From the NCBI GenBank assembly GCA_015680685.1, contig MNCI01027046.1:1562995-1626994 (forward strand): 64,000 nucleotides of DNA, written 5' to 3'. Positions 47,508 through 58,460 of the stretch are shown here, piece by piece (position 1 is the stretch's first letter; each line of letters begins with the position of its first letter). The stretch comes from Gnetum montanum. Lineage: Eukaryota; Streptophyta; Gnetopsida; Gnetales; Gnetaceae. The position numbers were made by a program, and so were the translations under genes. The notes below the pieces were generated by a model. That model was not told where the DNA came from. It saw only the letters and a list, made by a program, of their open reading frames with translations, and searched no databases.

Positions 47508-50313
47508 ATGGCACCAAAGGGAAAGCACATGTAGGGAGTAGGACCATCTCAACCAAGGGAGAAATGAACTAGAATAGGAAGAAGCCAAGAACAAGCCCAA
47601 GAAGAAAAGCTTGCAACCCACACCACAGGTCATCTTAGGGAAGGGGAAGAAGTGGAATCTATTAGACAGATTCCAGAACCACTAGCAACAACAAAACACT
47701 TCCATCAAGATGATGCACTAGCACCACAAGCTATCTGAAGATGACCTTGACAGAGGCTTGCTTGAATCCGATTAGCTCATGAGAGGTCTAGAAAATAGTA
47801 ATTCAGGAGTTAAACTTTGATCCATTCCTAGAGCAAGCACCAAAAGAAGTGCAAGACTGACTAAAGGCCTCTCCCATGTAGCCAATCATCAATTCCATTG
47901 AGGAGTGGTACATGGGAGAGAAATTCCTATTCTAGAATAATAGGCAACCCAGATCATGGTAAAAATCAAGAACATCTTAGTGTCCTACTCAATGTAGGCC
48001 ATTGTTGCAATGCTTGGGTTACTAAAAATAGGGGCAAGCCTTGAAGAGATTCCAATGCAAGTGGATCCTAGCATTAAGAAAGAATGGATTCAAAGGTGCT
48101 ATGCTACCAACTGTAAGGATTTTGGCATACTCACATCAGTAGAGAGAATCCATTACAAGATTGTGGCCTTCCACCTTAATTCCATGGTGAGGCCAAGCAA
48201 AATCACTTCCTTCTTTGCCAAGCATGCACAGTTTTAAGTGGGAGATTCCTTGTCAACCTTCCGTAGTTGATTTATCTAGAGATGGAGAAGTGGTTTTAAG
48301 AAAATGAACATGGAAGGAAGGCACTCCCCTTTTGATGCCTCATTGGGAAACTCTATTGGAGAGGAGGAATAGCCCGTTATATCAATGATGTTGTCAGGCA
48401 TGTTCTAGCTACCAATTGGATAGAAATGATGAAAGACAAGATGCCTGCAATGACCTTCCAAGAAGATGAGTAGCGAACACCACCTTCACCTACCACTCAA
48501 ACAACTATGCTAGACATCACTGCAACTACCCAATGGTTGCGCAAATATTAAGAATGGCTCTTAAGTGAACAAAAGCAATGAGTAAGCACGAGTGGCAAGG
48601 ATGCATACATGTACAAACTAGTAATGAGTCACCTAAATAAGGTGGCCCAGAAAATTAGTTTGATGGGTGGAGGTGGATCTATTTTCTCAGCCCAAAGAAC
48701 ACAGCTGCCCATGATGTTGAATCCGAGCACCAAAAAGATCACAGTATCTCTTGTAGAATAATAGCCACTCCCATAAATCTCTAGGAACATTGCAACCTTC
48801 TCAATGTTCTTGGAGGAGGGTGAAGGAGCAATTGTATTGGTGAAGTAGCACCAGGGGTAGGAGACTATAGCAGAACTGGTCATTGACTGTATTGTCAAAA
48901 TGCTCAATGCACTTGTGGCATTTGCACCAAACATCACTACATTCAAAGATATGTAGATATTTTCAGAAACCACAAGCGATAGAATAAATGCAGCACAACA
49001 TGAAGATTTGTTGGACCAACTGGTAGGAACCATGCAACCACTTCCAAATCTCTTTGATCTTTTGGATAATATTACTACAACCCAGTCAAAACTGCTAGAG
49101 GTAATGGATAAGCATATCATCTTGGACAAGAAACTTGAAAAAGCCAAGGGGTTGAATGAATGCGTGGCTACAAGAGTTGCTGAATTAAGAGCCCAGATTG
49201 CTGATCCCACATTCCTCAACCTGGTATTGACAAGAGATGAAGCTGTAAAACAACTTAACACTAAATTGAAAGGGGTTGAAGGTGTAATGGAGATGGTGGT
49301 GTTCTACCAATCCTTGGTAGAGGCCACATAAAACAAGATTTAGAAGGCCTTGGATCAAACCCATCAGGATAATGGCAATTGATCATAGAGAACTATCACC
49401 TACCAAATGTTGATGAGCATAAGCAACACGTAACCAATTTCATCCATCAACAATAGGAGCAACTAGCCAAAGCAAACACAAAACTAAGAAGATTTACAGT
49501 AGAAAATAGAAATTTCTCCATGAAGAAGCTCTTAAATTTGAGAAAGTCAAGTATCATTATAGAGAGTAGATTGGTCTGCAAAAGAAAGTAAACAAAAAAC
49601 ACATTTAGTTGGTGAAGGAAAAAGTGAATGAAGCCCTCTAGCAACCCTAGCAAGGGAAAGAATTGTGGCAATGCATCATTGATGGGATAGATACCTACAA
49701 CAAGATGAAAATCCACACAAAGGAGTTGCAGATTGAGGAGATGATAGAATATATGGAGCTTGCCAATCTCAGTTATGCAAATTTGGCCATGTTGACTGCC
49801 TAATAGCCATGGTCAGAACTAGAGAAATAGATGGCCAGCTCGTACTTATTGTACAAGGCTAAGGTCAAGCATCATAAAAACACCAAGCAAAAGCTTGTGG
49901 TGGAAAGCACTAAACTTGAAGTTCTTAAGGCACAATTCTTTGACCAATGATCAAATATCGAGAACCTAGCTAAGAGGATGAATGACTACCAATAGCTGTA
50001 GAATGTAGTTAGGGTGTTTGATATTAAACACAAACAGTTCATTACCTAGTTTTTCAATGTGAAGGAGATGTTTTTAATAATTCTCTATCTATGGGATATC
50101 CCCATTCCAACCCACATTGGTGATGCCATGTGAACTCTAAATGATCTCCAAAGTAAGGAGGAGAAGATGAAGGCATTACTAGATGCCTTTCACCTTCCAT
50201 CGGAGGTTGTAGCTATAGCAAGACAACCATAGTCACCTCAGCTACTGCACATGCCTAAAGTTAATGAAGGTCCTTCAAAACCTTAGGACCCTTCATTACT
50301 TGGGACTATCTGA
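47508..50313 (+). pseudogene. RT-2 ORF2 (transposon protein plus coiled coil), broken
   Basis: About 935 codons from ATG 47,508 (MAPKGK) to TGA 50,311-50,313 after PSLLGTI. N-terminal domain: ELNFDPFLEQ (about 47,808), then the 75-codon frame 48,010-48,237 (IKKEWIQRC, IHYKIVAFHLN) colinear with RT-5 57,440-57,210. 49,008-49,331 is a 107-codon frame with heptads (LFDLLDNI...LDKKLEKAKGL). 49,738 on reads YMELANLSYANLAML, as in RT-5. No signal peptide, membrane anchor or enzyme motif seen, so it is unlike a classical env. Role unknown. Confidence 0.65.
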
Positions 50314-50528
50314 TCTTCTCCACCACCTTCATGCCACCAAAGGATGTGGTATCCAATTTTTGTGTAGTCATATAATGGTGTTCAATTATGTGTTTTGAAC
50401 ACCACCATTTTTTTGTAATTTTTTGATTTGTATACTCGAGCACTTAAGTTTGTTATATCAAGAGTTAGTTAATAATCCCATACCTTTCCAATTTTATAAA
50501 GGAACTTAAGGATAAGTTTTCATTTAGT

Positions 50529-50538
50529 TGTGAGGGTA
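50529..50538 (+). promoter_or_regulatory. RT-2 polypurine tract
   Basis: TGTGAGGGTA directly before the 3' LTR TG; the preceding leader (AACTTAAGGATAAGTTTTCA) matches that of RT-1. Confidence 0.7.
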
Positions 50539-51167
50539 TGATTAGCATCAAAGTGTCACATCGATGGGTTCCCATTGATGCAACCTTGTTGACGGGCCCC
50601 CATTGATGGGGCTCCATTTACATGGTGTTGCCCCATCAACGGGGCTACCTTGACGTAGCGTTTACTACATCTATGGATCCTCATCAATGTAGTATTGTAG
50701 CAAAAACTATAAATATGAGCTCTCAACCATGTTTATGGAGATAGAAGTCATAGTAGTACTGGAGATCTTGCAATTTGTCCATTTGAAAGTTAGAATATTT
50801 CTCTGAGTGCTTATAGCAGAAGTTAGAAAGTGTATGGATCTTTATTCGAGCATTGTTGTACTTGAACCACACCAATGTGTACGACAATAAAGGTGAGCCT
50901 TTTGATCAAACCTTGTAGCACTTGGAATAGATTAATGATTTAATGAAATATGCAATTAATTAAGATAAATTAGACTTTAAGAAATTAGTTAATTAATTAA
51001 GGTAAATAGATTAAGTACATAAGTACGATTGCTTCGAGCATAAACACATATTTGCTTGGTAATCCTAGCATCATTATTGCTTGATGTACCTAGTAGCGTA
51101 GCACTTAGTAACCCAATAGTAGATACATGGGTTTAGGACATGCATAGAAAGTGGGACCAGATGCTTA
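50539..51167 (+). repeat. RT-2 3' LTR, truncated
   Basis: TGATTAGCAT... U3 holds CATCGATGGG/CCCATTGATG and CCCATCAACGGGG/CCCCATTGATGGGG words that pair as inverted repeats. TATAAATA at 50,708. Ends abruptly at ATGCTTA (51,161-51,167), 310 bp short of the 5' LTR end. Confidence 0.88.
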
Positions 51168-52186
51168 ACAACGATCCAAACACCATCCTTATGCTTAACC
51201 ATCCTTACGAAAAGGTATTCAAAAAATGCACCCTAGATCCCACGGATCATACACTCTAGGTTGTTCACTTATCATACTTAGTGACAATTTTTCAGTTATC
51301 ATCCCATGAAATCTTGAAGGTAATCAAAATTTCATTTTCTAAGGATTTATATCTTGTTGGACTAGATGGTCTTTCCATCGTAGAAGTCTAACTATTATTT
51401 CTTATTGACTCCTAAATTCAAATTCTAAGTTCTCAATTCCCTTATCTACCAATGTATGATCACGATTCATGATATCCTTTTGTAAGTTCTCAGTTTGGGT
51501 CATTTTCTAAAATAGGAGTTAATAAGTGAGTCAAACTATTCCATGCATGTTTTAGAAAATTTTAGGTTCTCAGTTTTTGGCCACTAAGTTTCTTTTAATT
51601 TAGTGGCCCATGCTTCTTCTTGTACACACACTTGTTTTTCACATATGTTGTGGGCTAGTGTAAGGATTATGTTGACATTTTGAAGTGTTGGTTCAACAAT
51701 ACACCCTTCTTTATCATTGGTAATGCATGGAATCATTTCTATATGTATAGATCCTTGTGTGTCCTCCTTGGAGAATTCTATAGATAAACTCTCATTTGTA
51801 ACTTAGCATCTATTATGCTAAGCCATGCTCTTTCCATTATAATGGAAAATTTCTTGTCATTATTCTTCATGTTAATCACCAAAAAGTCTGTTGGATAGGA
51901 CCACCCATTGATAGTGGTCATCCCATCTTCTATCTATCCTAAATTAATGGTAATAGATTGATTTGCAAGCTCTAACTTTATGTTACATTTCTTTATAGGC
52001 AGTAGGTTTCATGCCTTGTATGTTTCTTCAGAGATCAAGTTTACTCTAAAACTTGAGTCTAGGAGAGCCTTGCATGGTGAATTTCTAGCTACTTGTAAAT
52101 AAATCAAAGGAACTTCCAGATCCATTCTTTTCCATGGAAGTATCCTTGCCTTAATCCATTCTAATACTATTTTTGACCTTTTGGTA
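51168..52186 (-). pseudogene. RT-4 protease and linker, broken
   Basis: Minus-strand homolog of the protease: SGSSFDLF and CK.SPRLKF (active-site region, about 52,060, decayed), KKCNIKLELANQSI (about 51,970), then WSYPTDFLVI and FSIIMERAWLSIIDAKLQ (51,900-51,810). From 51,750 to 51,168 only the poorly conserved linker remains and no RT motif appears before RT-2. Confidence 0.65.
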
Positions 52187-53285
52187 TGTCAAAAATTTAA
52201 GGAAATGGAGAACATAGAATGTTGTGAAATGTGATTTTGCAGTGCATGACTAAGAACTCAAGAAGTAAGATCTACAAAGAGATGTCAAAGTGGTGACTAC
52301 AAAGACTCAAGGGAGCATGAACCAGTATGGATAAATATGAAGGCTACAAGTTAGATGAAGATTCTCCAAGGATTGGATAGAAGCCAAGTTAATGAGAAGA
52401 AGCGTCATGAATCAAAGTTCAAAAGTTGAGAAGACGTCTTCAAGAAGTAGAAGATGTCTTAGCTAAAATAAAGTTCATTGACAAAATATGTCTCCCAAAA
52501 ATAGTAGACGTTTCCTTTTTAGAGAAGATCTCTCCATAGATACATCCCACTTTCAGAGGAGATGTCTACCCAAAATTGAAGTCAATTTCAAAGAGATGTC
52601 CCAATATTAAAGGAGATGTCTACACTAGCCATTAGATAGTCATTACATAAATTCCAAGGTGATTTTGAAAACTCCAAGGCTATAAGAAGACTTCATTCTT
52701 GTGGATATTTAGCAAGCATTATGAAAAGAATTGTCACTATCAAAGTAATTATTTTATATTATACTTATATACTTCATTTTTTAAATCATTTTCTTAATTG
52801 TAGAATTGTGCTACAAAGTACAAGGACTTGTAATCTAAGTTACACTCTTTCCTTTTGTTTTTGTTTTTTTATTATTTCCCTACTAGGGTTGGTTTTCTTC
52901 TTATAAGAAGGAATCATAATTAAGTTTGTCGAGATCCTACAGGATTGAATGTCTATGCACCGTCAAAATACTCCAGAGTGATGCTCAATTTGTAAAAGTT
53001 GTGGGATCCTTGAAACCACATTCTAAGCTTATTGGGACCTTGTAAGGTTGAATGGTTTTATAGTGATGAAACACTCTGAAGTAGAGCTTACAGGTTGTAT
53101 AAGGTATGATACCCTTCAAACCACATTTTAGAGAAACAAAGTCTAGAGATATGTAAGGAATCTAACCTTCAAGTGTGGATTACCCAAGTTGGAGAACCAT
53201 GTTAAATTTAAGTATGGTTTTTGTGGTTGATTAATTTTTATTGAGGAAATTATTCATCCCCCACTTCTAAATTCTTGATCATCAA
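52187..53285 (-). repeat. Probable copia-type solo LTR inserted in RT-4
   Basis: About 1.1 kb separating RT-4 protease from gag; strand uncertain, although a CTATAAGAAG box (52,680) and the GAGGAAATTATTCATCCCCC-like end suggest plus orientation. Begins TGTCAAAAATTTAAGG like copia LTRs. 52,430-52,620 carries about seven AGACGTCT/AGATGTCT words before the TATA-like box. Exact ends and target duplication were not established. Confidence 0.4.
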
Positions 53286-53289
53286 TTAT

Positions 53290-55080
53290 ATCTATTAGCA
53301 TGATAGTTTTTAGTTCTCAATTCAGTTGTTGTAGAAGCATGATGTTGGTAGGAGGATTTGTCATGGGAGAAATTTATCTCAATGAAGTTCAAATTCTACT
53401 AGCCTTTTTGTAGACTTAAACTAAAGAAAGGAAATTTCTTAGTTTTGCCCTTAGTATTGCTCATAAGATCCTCTATTTGTACATTCACTGTCCTTATAGC
53501 ACTCTTCTGTTAAGGTTGTATGGTAGTTCCCCTTGCATGATAGATGGTGGCATAGGTGGTAAAGGATTCGATGGTTGATTAAATGAAATAGCTACTTTCG
53601 GATGCATGTATTGATTAGAGTCCATCCTTGGAGGTGTTTTCCTATGGTATTCTGGTGGGTAATACTAAGGAGTCTAAATTGTTACGTTACTTGGAGAAAT
53701 TGGATGCTAGACATAGTATCCATAAGGATTTGATTACTGATATGGGTACTGCTATCATAGTGGTGGCATCACCCATGATTGTGGTTGTTGCCACTATTAA
53801 TTATACTACTTCTGTGGCTATGGATATGCTCCACTAGGGTAGTAAGCTAGTTGGAATGTTTGCCAGTAGTTACCTTGAGGATAAGGTAACCATTTGAGCA
53901 TTGTCTTTTTGATGAATCTTGGATTCAAGGCATATGCCCTTATTTCTCATAAATGTGTCATGATAGGGCAACACCCCTTAGGATGGTCATATTGGCACAT
54001 AGACCATCCTTCCTCATCATCCAAGCTTGTATTTAAATAGTCTACCCCTAAAGCTACCTTTTCTTTTCATTCGAAATCTCGTTTCTTCTTTTTCTTCTTA
54101 CCTTTGCTAAAGGATTGCCTAGTTCTTTCCTCCACAATTTTTAAAGTTGCTACAAAATTTTCATCTACTAAATCCCACATCTTCTCTACCTTGTTTACTA
54201 TATATATAACAAATTTTTGAATAGCTATTATTTTTTTTTCTGTATTACCTCATCCAATGTTTTCTCCTCTTATTGATTGCACACTCATGCATCTCTCTTT
54301 TTAATGGATGGGTCTCTATTATATTCCTAAGCTAATTCTCTTTTCCTTAGTTCACCTTCTTTCTTTGCCACTTGTTCAGTAAAACTCTGGATATGATGGG
54401 TGGTCATCTCAGATAATTTGCCTATGGCATAAACCCTAAGAATTTCAATGATTTTGTTTTGCATCCCATTGACAATGTGCCTAAGTTGCTTCTTTTGAAA
54501 AGATCTATGGCTTGGGCACATATGCAGAAGTGAATGGTATCTATCCATTATTGCATCAAGGGATTCATGGGTCCCGTGCTTCTATTCCCAGATTTTTTTT
54601 CTAAGATTGGACACCCAGGAGTAGGTTTGATATTTGTCATTAAAAAGTTAGAGCATGGTACTTCATCTTCTAATTGATTTTGGTTTTAGTGATCTGTACC
54701 AGCTCTTCACCTCTTTGATGACTATCTGAGGGAACACATAAATTTTTTGCAATCACTTTCTATGTTCTATAGGACGTAGGCATCATGGAGTGCTTGAAGG
54801 TGATGTTATGGTTCTGAATTGTATCCATCCTCAAATCTAGGCATGTTGTTCATGTCTAGCCACTTAATACAACTATCCCTTATGTGTCTTGTTGGAATGT
54901 AGATGAATTTCCTTATATTGATAATGATATGAGTAACCATCAAGGGTTCTTCATGATCATGGGATTTGTATGCTCTATTGTACTGGTACCCTATTTGGTA
55001 CTCATACCTCTCTCTTTCTGCACATCTATCCCTATTTCTTCTTATTTCATGATCTTCATTTTCCTCATCAAAATGTCTTG
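53290..55080 (-). pseudogene. RT-4 gag, broken
   Basis: On the minus strand the capsid core has KSWYRSLKPKSIRR (about 54,720), FNDKYQTYSWVSNLRKKI and then the 73-codon frame 54,548-54,327 (YHSLLHMCPSHRSF, EQVAKKEGEL). The zinc knuckle (54,003-53,963) retains MCQYDHPKGCCP, the CX3HX4C spacing, with its first Cys lost. The Pro/Gln-rich tail reaches about 53,300. Confidence 0.75.
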
Positions 55081-55122
55081 GAAAATAATCATGTCAATCA
55101 TGAGTTTGGCATCACTCCCTAT

Positions 55123-55395
55123 TGATGAGTGATGAGGTACACCTATGCCCAACCATATAAATCACTAAGGTATTCATGCACAATCCGATCAAATTCTGTG
55201 AACCTATAGTTCTCCAATGCACTAGTTGCTCTAGGAAGTGAAATGGATGTTGAGAATGTTCATTGTCTTTTCAGTACCACTTGTGAAGTACAGGTATATG
55301 GTTAAGTGTAACTGAGGCACGTGATTTTTATCATTTTGTATTTTATAAGTTTAGTCACCTACAACAAGAATGAAAGGTAAAGTAATTTTAAGATC
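55123..55395 (-). repeat. RT-4 5' LTR remnant (U5 end)
   Basis: Minus-strand LTR terminus: TGATGAGTGATGAGGTACAC at 55,123 is the complement of the usual GTACCTC..CACTCATCA end. Aligns with the RT-4 3' LTR at 34,922-35,060 and, less well, with family B. It stops near 55,395 against RT-5 ORF2. The primer site beyond 55,122 is too decayed to call. Confidence 0.65.
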
Positions 55396-57888
55396 TAATT
55401 CATCTACTACCTAGCTAGCATAACATAAGCATAATTCATCTACTACCTCAAGTTCAGAATTTGCAACTTCCAGTTTCTCCAACAACTTCTTATGTTCTGC
55501 AAATTCTGCTTCATATTTTATGTGGGTGGTTGCTACCTGTTGCTCAAGCTCTGTCTTTGGACACCCTTTTATTAACATGGAAAGGTTGGCATATCTCAAG
55601 TTCGCCAACTCCATGTATTCTGTCAAATCCTGAATCTACAGGTCCCGACTCTTAACTTCCACCTAGTGGGCGAAGGCATATGTGTCTAATATGGCCTACC
55701 AGTCAGTGTGTTGAGCACTGATAGTATTGATCTGGGCCTTGGCCATATGGATCTCATTCTTAAGGATTTGTTTGTACATCCCCACCTAATCTCGGAAGTG
55801 CTCCTTCAGCTTTTCATGTTGTTTAGTCTCATTTTACTATGTGCTTATCTCAATGGCTAACTTTTGATGTATGGTGCGTACCTCCTTCATTAAGAGGGTT
55901 CGATTCTCTTTGGCTAAATGGCTTACATCTCGGTTGACCCGGATGAATTGTTCTCGCAATTGATGGAAGTGTTCCTCGAGAACGTTCTTTTTCTTTTCTA
56001 CAGTGGTCAACCAAAGGTTGTCAGTCGCAAGCTGTTTATTTTCTTCTTGTAAGCCCTTGAGTGCCTTAAGATGCGCATGAGTTTGTGCATGTGCTGCAGA
56101 GGCATCCCAAACAGCCTTCTCTTTTTCATCAGCCACCTTTTTACTCTTCGCGATTAGCTTGGTTAGTTGCTCAGTTCTAAAATTATCTAGCTGGTCTGTG
56201 GGAACAAATTGCAGAGGGTCTCACTATGCTTCTTGTAAGGCCATGAGCTACTTTTGTAGTTTTTGCACTTCTGCTTCTGCATGCTTGGCCCTCACTTTTG
56301 TTAAGACCAGCTTCCCCTTTGTGTAAATGAGGTCTGACTGAATTACTGTAACATCCTAAGGGATGCCAAATAGGGACGTCCATACTTGCCCTGTTTGGAG
56401 TAATCAATCAAGCGCATCCCATGTTTCGCAGGAGTCATTGAGGTTCTGACCAAGGTTTGAGCATCCCGTGCTCCTGTGAGATATACCGGTGGTACAACAA
56501 GTACATTGAATGATTCCTTGATGTGGTCTGTAACCACTTCTATAGCTCCCGTGGCATTCTGGTGTTGCATGACCACTACAGTGGCCCCTTCACCAGTTTC
56601 TAACTACACCTGGAAAGATGTCACGTTTCCTGAGATCTATTGTAACCATCTACTTCCCCCTCCTCCTGTGTGAATAGAGACTTCACCCCTTGTGCAATCC
56701 AAAGAAACAGTAGGCTGAATGGCATCATCAATGACACGGAAGAGGTTTGCATCATCATAGCTTCCTCAACTAATCATCTCAACGATGGCCCTAAGGCGGC
56801 TCATCGATGGTCTATAGTCTTGCAGCGGTGGCAACGATCCTGGCCTGTGCTGGGTCCTACTTCCTGTTGTTGGCTGAGACCTATGCCTAGATGTTGGTTG
56901 GGTCTTGCAAGATGAGTTACAGTTGGTCCATCCATCTATTCTTCTTCTTGTTCTGGTCCTAGCTCTTCACCAATGCTTTTCCTTGGAGCTGGTGCCTTTA
57001 GCAATTCGGCATATGAAGTAGTCTAGGCTTTTTAAAGGACATCATTAGTGTACCCCCGAATACCAGCATGTCAGAAAAGCTTTCTAATAATACAAGAAAA
57101 AGGTAGCACCACTTCCCTGTCTTTCATTCCTCGAACCGCCTCAGGATCTCCGTTAAATATAGATGGGGAAGGTTAGCGTTAACCTTTCCCATCAACACTG
57201 CACATCCTCTAGCTGCATACGTTGATATCCTTTTCAAGCCCTTTGTGGGAAAGAGGTGATATGTTCCAATTTTAAAGTAAATCGTCTCTTCCATCTTCAA
57301 CTCACCAAATGTTTTATCTCTGCCATAAGCCTTTTCCAACCAATCCTTTCGCACATCGAGGTCTAAACGGGTGGATAACTGAGCAACTTTGGACCCTGTA
57401 TTTGCAAGGTTTAACACCTCTGAAATGGCCTTCATGGAGAAATTAACTACCACACCACAGATATTTACAGTAGTGCCTTGCTCCCTATTGTGCCAAAATT
57501 GATACGTCTCTCCTAGGTACCTGGCACTTCTTTCAGAGAGGATAGGCCATAAGGGAGACCCTGTGAGGTGATCCCTAATAGCCTCAAGAGTGAACTCTGC
57601 AAAAGATTCAAAGTTCAATTCCACAATCACTGTAGTAAATATGGACTTTTCATGGATGGCCTGAACACAATCTTGGGACAATGTGAGATGTTGCCCCTAT
57701 TTAGGCGCTGCAGCAGCTCATCCTTCTGCTTGCCCAGACCATTTGGTAGGAGGTTGTTCTTGATGAATGCCAAATGATTGCTCCTCCTATTCTGCATGTT
57801 GTCCAGCAGGACCTTATCTTCCACCTCTCCAAGATTGTTTACTCCCACATTGAGTAGGACCTTCCTATTGTCCATGTTTCAGGGCCAT
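55396..57888 (-). pseudogene. RT-5 ORF2, C-terminally truncated
   Basis: Start ATG 57,888 (TTGTAG|ATGGCC) is colinear with RT-2 and RT-4 ORF2, and stays in frame, apart from CAG-type TAG codons, with the 185-codon open stretch 57,681-57,124. That stretch (residues about 70-255) has LNFESFAEFTLEAIRDHL, VVNFSMKAISEVLNL and KIGTYHLFPTKGLKRIS, resembling the putative plant transposon protein domain (PF20167-like). Residues about 440-515 give IKESFNVLVVPPVYL. 56,136-55,837 and 55,626-55,411 are coiled coils (ALKGLQEENKQL; LEQQVATTHIKYE). About 100 C-terminal codons are missing at the RT-4 LTR junction. Confidence 0.7.
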
Positions 57889-58365
57889 CTACAATCACAT
57901 GGGCCAAGCATTAGTAAGGTTGTTTTTTTAAAGTTAAGCTATACCTTACTGCTTGCCTTAATTAATGATCTTATTTTATCTCCATGTGATCTTGCCTGAA
58001 AGTTTGTAATAATGAGTCCCTTTTTACATAGGTGGTTTTTCAATTTTAATTTCCCGGTATACTTAAGGATTAAATAATTTTTGGGCACAATTATTCTAAG
58101 TTTTATAGCTAATTACCCTAAATGATGTTCTTTGGGCAATGATAAATTCCAAAAAAAGTTAGGCTCTTTTCGGCAGCTGTCCCTACCCCACAACCAAGCT
58201 GAACACTCTAGGTTCAAGCAGGTTCAAACAGAATTAAAATTGAAGTACCAGCGAGCGAGATATAGTGAGAAAAGCAAGGGTCACTCAATCATAATTTGTA
58301 GAGAAAAAATTCAAAAAATCCCCCATGTGAATGGCAAAAATGATGCTAAGTGTTGCGGGGGGTAC

Positions 58366-58460
58366 CTGTTTATAGGTTGCGGGGATGCGATATCGTGTAC
58401 GATACATCACGTATGCGATATCACCTCGAACGCACTATCGTGTACGCGATATCACATCCT
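58366..58460 (-). promoter_or_regulatory. Candidate internal promoter before RT-5 ORF2
   Basis: Minus strand: four or five decayed GATATCG/ACTATCG words linked by GTACG or GTACACG (58,457-58,385), followed at once by TATAAA (58,374-58,369) in CAACCTATAAACAGG. It lies about 485 bp upstream of the ORF2 ATG, the same geometry as in RT-2, and uses the palindrome of family A U3. A nested LTR remnant is the main alternative. Confidence 0.45.

Larger units (their letters stand above)
39219..51167 (+). mobile_element. RT-2: Athila-like element with ORF2, 3' truncated
   Basis: 5' LTR, tRNA-Asp-like primer site, partial gag, protease, RT, RNase H, integrase, 2-kb spacer, ORF2, purine tract and a 3' LTR missing its last 310 bp. 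The gag capsid core is deleted. The 5' flank TGTAG (39,214-39,218) has no partner because of the truncation. It is the most complete guide to the gene order of this family in the window. Confidence 0.88.
34922..55395 (-). mobile_element. RT-4: minus-strand gypsy element, dispersed
   Basis: Parts in minus order: 5' LTR remnant (55,395-55,123), gag (about 54,900-53,300), a copia-type LTR insertion (53,285-52,187), protease (52,186-51,750), a linker, then RT-2 (51,167-39,219), ORF2 (38,691-35,911), purine tract and 3' LTR (35,706-34,922, truncated). The 5' LTR remnant aligns with the left end of the 3' LTR (GTGAAGTA...TATGG.TTAA), which supports one element. Reverse transcriptase and integrase are absent on both sides of RT-2. 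Confidence 0.6.

Noticed and set aside
48629-49261. 210-codon minus-strand open frame
   Set aside because: It is antisense to ORF2 of RT-2, with no family resemblance and no counterpart antisense to RT-4 or RT-5 ORF2.
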